Origin: JAGVSZ01 sp035456405
GTDB taxonomy: Bacteria; Pseudomonadota; Gammaproteobacteria; Burkholderiales; SG8-39
Reading direction: 5' to 3'
Assembly (NCBI GenBank): GCA_035456405.1
Contig: DATIDG010000065.1
Coordinates: forward strand, 14,208-78,207
Length of the DNA: 64,000 nt
The notes under the pieces were generated by a model. The model did not search any database. It was not told the origin of the DNA and worked only from the letters and a program-made list of their open reading frames with translations. This document shows, piece by piece, positions 9,010 through 15,403 of the stretch; position 1 is the first letter of the stretch; the number at the start of each line of letters is the position of its first letter. The position numbers and the translations under genes are program-made.

Positions 9010-9128
9010 CGGCAACCCCGGCGGTCGACCGGCCAAGCGCTGCGCGGCGCGGCGCGCGCACTCTGTCACGGGCCCCGTGTCAATCCGGTCACGGTCGACA
9101 CCCGGCACCCGCCGGCCCACGCGCTTCC

Positions 9129-9142
9129 TTTGATCCAGGTCA
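9129..9142. promoter_or_regulatory. FNR/DNR-type box upstream of the radical SAM gene
   Basis: TTGAT-CCAG-GTCAC. From its centre (9135.5), class II spacing predicts transcription from about 9177, and AAGATA at 9166-9171 lies at the matching -10 place. The predicted leader is about 80 bases and contains the hairpin at 9190-9241. Confidence 0.6.
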
Positions 9143-9189
9143 CTGTCCGCGGCGGGCGGGCTGGCAAGATACGTTCACTCCTGGTGTTT

Positions 9190-9241
9190 GGCGGAATTGC
9201 CCAGGGTCGCAAGACCCGAAAGCGTTCCGCCGATTTTTTTT
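9190..9241 (+). terminator. Two-tier hairpin plus T8 in the leader of the radical SAM gene (terminator or attenuator)
   Basis: An outer stem pairs GGCGGAA (9190-9196) with TTCCGCC (9225-9231). Inside it is a hairpin GGGTC-GCAA-GACCC (9204-9217) closed by a GNRA tetraloop. A run of eight T (9234-9241) follows two bases after the outer stem, the form of an intrinsic terminator. It lies between the FNR-type promoter and the GTG start at 9258, so it could attenuate the gene rather than simply end the upstream transcript. It does not match a riboswitch class I can name. Confidence 0.6.
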
Positions 9242-9257
9242 CACCGGGAGAGAAGCC

Positions 9258-10256
9258 GTGGGAATCACAGAACGCATCGATCGCATCACGCTGCTCACCG
9301 ACGAGTACCGGGCGGAGGCGCCGCCGATCCCGAAGAGCGTCAAGATCGAGCTCACTGCGCGCTGCGACTTCAAGTGCTTCTTCTGCGCCTCGCACATGCG
9401 GCTGCGGCAGAAGAGCGACATGTCCTGGACCCTCTTCAGCCGCGTCGTGCGCGAGATGCGCGACCTGGGCGTCGAGGAGCTGGGCGTCTTCTATCTCGGC
9501 GAGTCGTTCCTGGTGCCGTGGCTCGCGGAGGCGATCCGGTACGCGAAGGTGGAATGCGGCTATCCCTACGTGTTCCTGACCACCAACGGGCGCATGGCGA
9601 CGGCCGAGCGCATCCGCGATTGCATCGAGGCCGGGCTGGACAGCCTGAAGTTCAGCTACAACTTCGCCGACGCGCAGCAGTTCCAGGACGTGACCGGGGT
9701 GAAGGCGAGTGCCTATGCCTCCATCGCAGAGCACATCCGGCAGGCGCGCCGGGTGCGCGACGACGTCGCGACTGCGACCGGCCATCGCTGCGGCCTGTAC
9801 GCCTCGAGCATCCTGTACGACGGCGAGCAGCACCGCAAAATGGCACAAGCGGTCGACGCGATCGTGCCGCACGTCGACGAGCACTACTGGCTGCCGCTCT
9901 ACGGGCAGGCGGGCCTCACGAGCGGTGCGAAGGGGACGAAGCCGACGGCCGGCAACCAGGGCCGCGTGGGCGCGCTGCGGAAGCCCCTGCCGTGCTGGTC
10001 GCTGTTCACCGAGGGGCACATCACCTATGACGGCCACCTCTCGGCGTGCTGCTTCGACCACGACGGCCGCTTCGACATGGGCGACCTCAACACGATGTCG
10101 TTCGCGGAGGCCTGGCACTCGGACAAGTTTCGGGCGCTGCGCCGGGCGAACCTGGCCGAGGATGTCCGCGGGACCGTCTGCGAGAAATGCCTTGCCTACG
10201 ACGATGGCGCGCCGGAGCGTGGAGCAGGGGCCCCACTGCTTGCAGTGGGGATGTGA
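9258..10256 (+). CDS. Radical SAM/SPASM-type protein
   Basis: A 332-residue protein starting at GTG 9258 after GGGAGAG. The radical SAM cluster motif C-x3-C-x2-C is seen as ARCDFKCFFCASH (about residues 33-42). A C-terminal SPASM/twitch-like cysteine set follows (PCWSLF, LSACCFDHDGRFDMGDL, CEKCLAYDD), which normally binds a second Fe-S cluster in peptide- or cofactor-modifying enzymes. The substrate is unknown and no candidate precursor peptide was seen next to it. The last ~12 residues (about GAGAPLLAVGM) are encoded inside the intergenic repeat that begins at 10221. Placement under an FNR-type box suggests low-oxygen expression. Confidence 0.85.
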   Translation: MGITERIDRITLLTDEYRAEAPPIPKSVKIELTARCDFKCFFCASHMRLRQKSDMSWTLFSRVVREMRDLGVEELGVFYLGESFLVPWLAEAIRYAKVECGYPYVFLTTNGRMATAERIRDCIEAGLDSLKFSYNFADAQQFQDVTGVKASAYASIAEHIRQARRVRDDVATATGHRCGLYASSILYDGEQHRKMAQAVDAIVPHVDEHYWLPLYGQAGLTSGAKGTKPTAGNQGRVGALRKPLPCWSLFTEGHITYDGHLSACCFDHDGRFDMGDLNTMSFAEAWHSDKFRALRRANLAEDVRGTVCEKCLAYDDGAPERGAGAPLLAVGM

Positions 10257-10348
10257 CCGCGGAGGCGCGCACGGCACGCGGAATCCGGCGCGCTAGGGCC
10301 CGCTCCAGGGTCGCACCTGCGCCCTGAGGGCGCAGGCACTGCTCCGCC
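10221..10348. repeat. REP-like inverted pair, copy A
   Basis: Two related elements of about 48 bases face each other. Element A1 (10221-10268, plus) reads GGAGCAGGGG, then hairpin CCCCACTGC-TT-GCAGTGGGG, then ATGTGACC and GGAGGCG. Element A2 (10300-10348, minus) has the same GGCGGAGCAG start, hairpin CCTGCGCCC/GGGCGCAGG (loop of 3) and TGCGACC. The arms differ in sequence but keep the pairing. A second pair lies at 40305-40460. A1 overlaps the end of the radical SAM gene. Confidence 0.7.
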
Positions 10349-10458
10349 ATCCGCGGGCCGACCGGCAGCGAAACCGGTCAGTTTCGTCAAGCGGGCCGCG
10401 GGCGCGCCGGCCTGACGCGGAGAACGAAGAGGCCCGCAAACGCGGCGGCTTATTCGTT

Positions 10459-11622
10459 TCAGGCGGACGCGCCGAGCAGGAACGCCATCAGGTCCCGCAC
10501 CGGCCGAATCTCGCGGCCGAGCGGCAGCGGCCCGGCGCCGCGGAAGAACAGGCCGTGCTCGACGTCGCCGGCGAGCGCTCGCCCGAGCTGGTTGTCGATG
10601 CAGAACTGGCCGGCCTTCGCGATCCCGTCGCGCAGGCCGCAGATCTCCAGGCAGTCCCACGCGAGCAGGCACTCGCGGCGCCGGTGCGCCTGCGCCTGCA
10701 GCGCAGGCAGCTTCTCTATGTAGCGTGCGAGCCACGGCGTGCGGACTGCGCGCGCAGGCAGGCCGGCGACGCTCATGAACTCGACGATGTCCTCGGGCCC
10801 TGCCTCCGCGAGGACGCGCTTGAACTCCGGATGCGCGTCGCCTTCCGCGGTGACCGCAAAGGGGGTGCCGATCTGAACCGCCGCCGCGCCGAGCGCCAGC
10901 GCTGCGCGCAGCGCCTGCGGCGATGCGACGCCTCCCCCCACGATCAGCGGAATGCGCTCACGCTCCAGCCCGAGGCCCGCGAAGACCTCGAGCGTCTCCT
11001 CCAGCACGCGCGCGAATTCGAAGCGGGGATCCGACAGATCCTCGATTTTCGCGGCGCCGAGATGGCCGCCGGCGTACCTCGGATGCTCGATCACGACCGC
11101 GTCGGGCAGCCGGTTCTTGCGTTGCCACTTCTTCAGCACGACCGCGATGCCGCGCGCGTCCGACAGGATCGGCACGAGTGCGACCTCCGGAAACGCGGCG
11201 GTCAGGTCCGGCAGGTCGAGGGGGAGACCCGCTCCGACGACGAGCGCGTGCGCGCCGCTCTCGCACGACTGGCGCACGTAGTCGGCGTACTGGCCGACCG
11301 CCCGCATCACGTTCACGGCGATCATGCCGCAGCCTTGGGCGAGCTCGAGCGCGGCGCGGACCTCGCGATCGAGACCCACGAGATTCGCGCGCTGAATGGC
11401 AGCCTTGTCGCGCGAGGTGCCGGTCGCCGCCATGAGGTCGGCATGGTGCCGGCGCAGGTCGACGCTGGCGATCGTGCCGACCGCACCAAGCCGCGCGACC
11501 GTGCCGGCGAGGCGGTGCGCGGAGATGCCGACGCCCATTCCGCCTTGCACGATCGGCAGCAGCGCTCGGCCCTTGAGCCGCAGCGGCGGGAGATCGGTCA
11601 GGACCGGCTCGGGCGCATTCAT
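10459..11622 (-). CDS. Nitronate monooxygenase / 2-nitropropane dioxygenase family flavoprotein
   Basis: A 387-residue FMN TIM-barrel protein. ATG 11622 opens MNAPEPVLTDLPPLRLKGRA, followed by the family start LLPIVQGGMGVGISAHRLAG. Further signatures are VIEHPRYAGGHLGAAKI (the GGHxG FMN/active-site segment) and IVGGGVASPQALRAALALGAAAVQIGT (phosphate-binding loop). The family includes nitronate monooxygenases and several enoyl reductase-like flavoproteins. The C-terminal third, with CLLAWDCLEICGLRDGIAKAGQFCIDNQLG, is long and Cys-rich. It lies downstream of the aldehyde oxidoreductase on the same strand, with its own FNR-type box 44 bases before the start codon. The physiological substrate is unknown. 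Confidence 0.82.
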   Translation of the reverse strand: MNAPEPVLTDLPPLRLKGRALLPIVQGGMGVGISAHRLAGTVARLGAVGTIASVDLRRHHADLMAATGTSRDKAAIQRANLVGLDREVRAALELAQGCGMIAVNVMRAVGQYADYVRQSCESGAHALVVGAGLPLDLPDLTAAFPEVALVPILSDARGIAVVLKKWQRKNRLPDAVVIEHPRYAGGHLGAAKIEDLSDPRFEFARVLEETLEVFAGLGLERERIPLIVGGGVASPQALRAALALGAAAVQIGTPFAVTAEGDAHPEFKRVLAEAGPEDIVEFMSVAGLPARAVRTPWLARYIEKLPALQAQAHRRRECLLAWDCLEICGLRDGIAKAGQFCIDNQLGRALAGDVEHGLFFRGAGPLPLGREIRPVRDLMAFLLGASA

Positions 11623-11658
11623 GGACGGTCCATCATCCGGGCCGTCCAGCCCAGGGTG

Positions 11659-11672
11659 TTGATGTGTGTCAA
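11659..11672. promoter_or_regulatory. FNR/DNR-type box upstream of the nitronate monooxygenase-like gene
   Basis: TTGAT-GTGT-GTCAA, nine of ten half-site bases. Read on the minus strand, a -10-like GATGAT lies at 11637-11632 and the predicted start is near 11624, two bases from the ATG at 11622, so the RNA would be nearly leaderless. It lies between this gene and the end of the aldehyde oxidoreductase gene. Confidence 0.68.
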
Positions 11673-11678
11673 ATGCGC

Positions 11679-13305
11679 CTAGCCGCCTGCGATCGCAGGC
11701 ACGAGCGCGACCCGATCTCCCGAGCGCACCGGCGCCGCCGTCTCGCCCGAAAGGATCATCTCGTCGTTCAGGGCGACGTTGACTTGATGTCCCGCGAGCC
11801 ATTCGCTCGCCTCGGGTAGCCGGCGGGCGACCGCGGCGCGCAGCTCCGCGACGCTCGCGACCGGCTCGTCGACGACGAGCTCGTGGTCGGCGACGCCGGG
11901 GCAGTCACCCGGCAGTGCCACGCGCACGGCGAACCCGGTCGTCACCTGCGCGAGGCGCTCGTGCCAGTCCGATTTCGGCACGCCGTCCGCGTCGAGCCCG
12001 GTGTGCGCGTAGAAGCGGCCCTTCAGCTTCTCCAGCTCGGCCGGGTCGACGCGCTCGCCCTTGAACGGGCCGACCGTGATCGGCTCCTCGAACCAGCGCG
12101 CCGGGAGCGTGTCGTCGCGCGCGCGCAGGCCGAGGCGGTGGTTCAGCAGCCGCTCGATGCCGGCGATGTTGCGGCCGGCCTCCTCGATCGACTGCTCGTC
12201 GAAGGGCACGGCGGTGAGGTTCGAGACCTGCGCGGCGAAGTCGGCGAGGTCGGGCAGCGTCGGCGAATTGAAGAGCTTGGTGTCGAACCGGCACATGCCG
12301 ACGGAGTCGCCGACGGCGAAGGTGTTCTCGCACTTGCGCACCGCGAACTCCTTGCCGTCGTAGCTCGTCGGCTGCGGCGAGACGGTGCCGCCGTAGAGCG
12401 CGGTCTTGAGGTCCGGGTTGTCGTTGATGCGCGCGTTGATCTCGAGGGTGCCGCGGTTGCGCAGATGATCCATGCCGCGCGTAGCGACCGCGAGCCCGAG
12501 CGCGAACGCCTTCAGGATGCGCGCGTCGTGCGGATCGGACTGGAAGAGGCCCTTCACCGCCATGCGGTAACGCAACGCCTCGGCGGGGTACTTGCCCTTG
12601 TCGACCGCCCTTCAGGTCGGCGCCGAACTCGTCCTGCGAGGGCTTACCGAGGATGAGGATCGCCTTGAGCCGCAGCGCGCCCATCTTTGCGCCGCCGCCG
12701 CCGCGCGCAAAGATCGACTTCGGGCCGCCCATGATGCCGCTGCACAGCGCGAGGTTCTCGCCGGCGCTGGTGATGCGCACCATCGCCATGTCCTTGCGCT
12801 CGGTGCAATGGAAGTCGCGCTCGATCGCCGGCACCAGGTCGATGTTGTTCATCCCGACGTACGGCGCCGCGGCGGCGAACTTCACCTCGCCCTGCGAGAT
12901 CGTGACGAGCGACCATTCCGGGGCGCGGCGGTAGAGCACGATCTGGTCGTAGCCGTGCCGCTTCGCAAACGCAGGGAAGTAGTCGCCGCCGTTCGCGTCC
13001 AGGATCGCGTACGAGTCCGGCGACTTGCTGGTGAAGTTGCCGCGCGTCGCCGACGGCATGTGGCTCGTCAGGACGCCCGCGCCGAAGATGAGCGGGACCT
13101 CCGGGTCGAGCGCGTCGCGGCTGGACAGCAGCCACATGTTGGCGCCGCGGCCGCCGAGGAACGTCTCCAGCACCTCGCGCGGCAGGTACTTGCGGCGCGT
13201 CTCCCGGCGCTCGAGATCGACGAAGAGCGTGGCCCCCTGGCTGGGATATTGCGGCGCGTCACGCAGGCGGCCGCACAGGCGGTCGACGAGGGTGCGGATG
13301 GCCAT
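11679..13305 (-). pseudogene. Tungsten-type aldehyde:ferredoxin oxidoreductase fused to a MoaD/ThiS-like C-terminal domain; frameshifted and internally deleted
   Basis: The start ATG 13305 follows AGGAGG. The N-terminal ~232 residues read as the AOR N-domain (FLGGRGANMWLLSS, GGPKSIFARGGGGAKMG, LRLKAILILGKPSQ). At about 12608-12610 the frame shifts by one base. The continuation, from AVDKGKYPAEALRYRM, reads on as AOR C-terminal sequence (VKGLFQSDPHDARIL, VATRGMDHLRNRG, and CENTFAVGDSVGMCRF with the last cluster cysteine). The first three cluster cysteines (C-x2-C-x3-C) and about 150 residues of the middle domain appear in neither frame. The C-terminus (about 85 residues, ending VALVPAIAGG) is a MoaD-like sulfur carrier with the terminal Gly-Gly. 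Intact homologues oxidise aromatic aldehydes with a tungstopterin. This copy is non-functional or misassembled. Confidence 0.72.
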
Positions 13306-13365
13306 GATCCCTCCTGGTCCGGGCTGACTCAGGGCCACGATACCCACCGTCCGGGGGGACGGGGT

Positions 13366-13379
13366 TTGACGAGGATCAC
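13366..13379. promoter_or_regulatory. FNR/DNR-type box upstream of the aldehyde oxidoreductase gene
   Basis: TTGAC-GAGG-ATCAC. On the minus strand the -10 candidate TATCGT (13342-13337) stands within one base of class II activator spacing. The predicted transcript starts near 13331, leaving a 26-base leader with AGGAGG before ATG 13305. Confidence 0.66.
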
Positions 13380-13420
13380 GTCCGGGCCAGATTGTTTGGG
13401 GCCCAAACAATTCCCGGGCG

Positions 13421-13528
13421 TCAGTCCCTCCGCCGGCTGCGCCGGAACTCCCGGAAGACCCACCAGAACACCACCGCGGCGAACCCCACGTTCAGCACGA
13501 CCGCGAAGATCAGGAACGCCGGGCTCAT
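13421..13528 (-). CDS. 35-residue single-pass membrane microprotein
   Basis: ATG 13528 overlaps the stop of the PaaK gene (ATGA). The product has one clean hydrophobic helix (AFLIFAVVLNVGFAAVVFWWVF) and a strongly basic tail (REFRRSRRRD), a normal positive-inside single-pass peptide. It is below most gene-caller cut-offs. I do not recognise a family. Coupling to paaK suggests a membrane partner for the ligase or neighbouring redox enzymes, which is inference. Confidence 0.6.
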   Translation of the reverse strand: MSPAFLIFAVVLNVGFAAVVFWWVFREFRRSRRRD

Positions 13529-14832
13529 GATGCCTTCGGCCGGGTGTCGATCACCCGCTTCGCCTTTCCGGCGGAGCGCTCGATCGCTCCGGGGCGGACG
13601 AGGACGACGTGCGTCGTGACGCCCACGTACGACTTGATGTGGTGCTCGAGCTCGCGCGCGGCGCGGGACCAGGCGGCCTCGCCCGCGTCGGCGAACTCCG
13701 GCTTTACCTCCACGCGCACCGCGAGCTCGTCGAGGTGGCGCGGCCGCGACACCTCGAGCTGGTAGTGCGCCGACAGCGCCGGCGCCTTCAGGACGAGCTC
13801 CTCGATCTGGCTCGGGAAGACGTTCACGCCGCGGATGATCAGCATGTCGTCGCTGCGCCCGGCAATCTTGTCGATGCGCCGCATCGCGGGACGCGCCGTC
13901 CCCGGCAGGAGCCGCGTGAGGTCGCGCGTGCGGTAGCGCACCACCGGCAGCGCCTGCTTGGTGAGCGAGGTGAACACCAGCTCCCCGAACTCGCCCTCGG
14001 GCAGCACCCGGCCCGTGGCCGGGTCGATGATCTCGGGATAGAAGTGATCCTCCCAGACGTGGCAGCCGTCCTTCGTCTCGGCGCACTCCATCGCGACGCC
14101 CGGGCCGATCACCTCCGAGAGCCCGTAGCACTCGATCGCGTCGAGGCCGAAACGCGCCTCGATCTCACGGCGCATCTCGTTCGTCCATGGCTCGGCGCCG
14201 AGGAGCGCGATGCGGAGCCGACTCGAGCGCGGATCGACGCCCTGGCGCTCGAACTCGTCGGCTAGCGCCAGCATGTAGGAAGGCGTCGAGGCGATCACGT
14301 CCGGCTCGAAGTCGAGAATGAGCTGCACCTGCCGCTCGGTCTGGCCGCCCGCGACGGGAACGACCGTGGCGCCGAGCCGCTCGGCGCCGTAGTGCATGCC
14401 GAGGCCGCCGGTGAAGAGCCCGTAGCCGAGCGCGTTGTGCACGAGGTCGGTCGGGCGCACGCCCGCCGCACGCATCGACCGCGCCACGACCTCGGCCCAC
14501 ACGTCGAGATCGCCGCGCGTGTAGCCGACCACCGTCGGCTTGCCGGTGGTGCCGCTGGAGGCGTGGATGCGGACCACGTCGTCCATCGGCACCGCGAACA
14601 TGCCGAACGGATAGTTCGCGCGCAAATCCTGCTTCGTGGTGAACGGAAACCGGGACAGGTCCTCGAGCGTGCGGAGGTCGCCGGGCCGGACGCCTGCCGC
14701 ATCGAACGCCGCGCGGTAATGAGGCACGCGCTCGTACGCGTGCCCGAGCGACCGGCGCATGCGCTCGAGCTGCACGCGCGCGAGCTCGTCGCGGCTCGCG
14801 TGCTCCAGCGGATCGGAATCCCCCTGCCTCAT
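13525..14832 (-). CDS. paaK: Phenylacetate-CoA ligase (PaaK family)
   Basis: About 435 residues. PaaK features in order: SRDELARVQLERMRRSLGHAYERVPHYR at the N-terminus, the AMP-binding loop ASSGTTGKPTVVGYT, the GYGLFTGGLGMHYGAERLGATVVP stretch, CYGLSEVIGPGVAMEC, and the C-terminal IIRGVNVFPSQIEE. It converts phenylacetate, or a ring-substituted relative, to its CoA thioester with ATP in the cytoplasm. I prefer ATG 14832 to the ATG at 14841 because the predicted promoter start falls at about 14833. It opposes the thioesterase/padBCD operon across a shared FNR-type box, consistent with supplying phenylacetyl-CoA to that enzyme. Confidence 0.87.
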   Translation of the reverse strand: MRQGDSDPLEHASRDELARVQLERMRRSLGHAYERVPHYRAAFDAAGVRPGDLRTLEDLSRFPFTTKQDLRANYPFGMFAVPMDDVVRIHASSGTTGKPTVVGYTRGDLDVWAEVVARSMRAAGVRPTDLVHNALGYGLFTGGLGMHYGAERLGATVVPVAGGQTERQVQLILDFEPDVIASTPSYMLALADEFERQGVDPRSSRLRIALLGAEPWTNEMRREIEARFGLDAIECYGLSEVIGPGVAMECAETKDGCHVWEDHFYPEIIDPATGRVLPEGEFGELVFTSLTKQALPVVRYRTRDLTRLLPGTARPAMRRIDKIAGRSDDMLIIRGVNVFPSQIEELVLKAPALSAHYQLEVSRPRHLDELAVRVEVKPEFADAGEAAWSRAARELEHHIKSYVGVTTHVVLVRPGAIERSAGKAKRVIDTRPKAS

Positions 14833-14867
14833 TCCGCCCATGCTAGGGAGGAGCGTTCCGGCGGCTT

Positions 14868-14881
14868 TTGGCCTGGATCAA
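14868..14881. promoter_or_regulatory. FNR/DNR-type box in the paaK / padBCD divergent promoter
   Basis: TTGGC-CTGG-ATCAA. Class II spacing finds a -10 on both sides: TAGACT at 14905-14910 toward the thioesterase/padBCD genes, and TAGCAT at 14845-14840 toward paaK. The paaK transcript would begin one base before ATG 14832. One box could therefore drive both operons. Confidence 0.7.
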
Positions 14882-14984
14882 GAGAACCGTCGAATTCGGC
14901 CCTGTAGACTGTGCGGACTTCGCGCGCGGTGCAGCAGTGCGGCGTGCGTTTTCAGCGAGTAAGATCGACACTCTCGGAGGAACG

Positions 14985-15392
14985 ATGAAGGACAGCCTCA
15001 AGCCCGGCCTGACGGCCACGCGCCGCATCACGATCGACAAGCCGCGCACGATCGACTTCCTCGGCGAAGCCCTGCGCGTCTACGCGACGCCCGAGCTGGT
15101 GCGCGACTTCGAGATCGCGTGCCGGGAGTTCCTGCTCGCGCACTGCGACGCGGGCGAGGACTCGGTTGGCACCGGCATCAGCATCACGCACAGCGGCGCG
15201 ACGCTGCTCGGCATGAGCGTCGAGATCGCGCTGACGGTCAAGGCGGTCGAGGGGCGCAAGGTCACGTTCGATCTCGTCGCGCGCGACGGTGCGGAGGAGA
15301 TCAGCCGCGGCGAGCACGGCCGCTTCGTCGTCGAGGTGGAGAAGCTGCGTGCGCGCGTCGCCGCGAAGGCGGCGAAGACTGCCGGAGGATAG
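14985..15392 (+). CDS. Hotdog-fold acyl-CoA thioesterase (FlK-like)
   Basis: A 135-residue protein from ATG 14985, five bases after CGGAGG. The pattern YATPELVRDFEIACREFLLAH, VGTGISITHSGATLLGMSV and a final GEHGRFVV resembles fluoroacetyl-CoA thioesterase-like hotdog enzymes, with the His in THSGAT at the expected catalytic place. It hydrolyses a CoA thioester in the cytoplasm. It stands 11 bases before padB, so it probably releases the acyl product or drains unwanted phenylacetyl-CoA-type esters. The actual substrate is inferred from the operon. Confidence 0.8.
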   Translation: MKDSLKPGLTATRRITIDKPRTIDFLGEALRVYATPELVRDFEIACREFLLAHCDAGEDSVGTGISITHSGATLLGMSVEIALTVKAVEGRKVTFDLVARDGAEEISRGEHGRFVVEVEKLRARVAAKAAKTAGG

Positions 15393-15403
15393 GAGGGGCG
15401 CTC

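Noticed and set aside
9190..9241. c-di-GMP-I or another known riboswitch in the radical SAM leader
   Set aside because: GCAA and GAAA elements are present, but the conserved core and P1 arrangement of that class are not.
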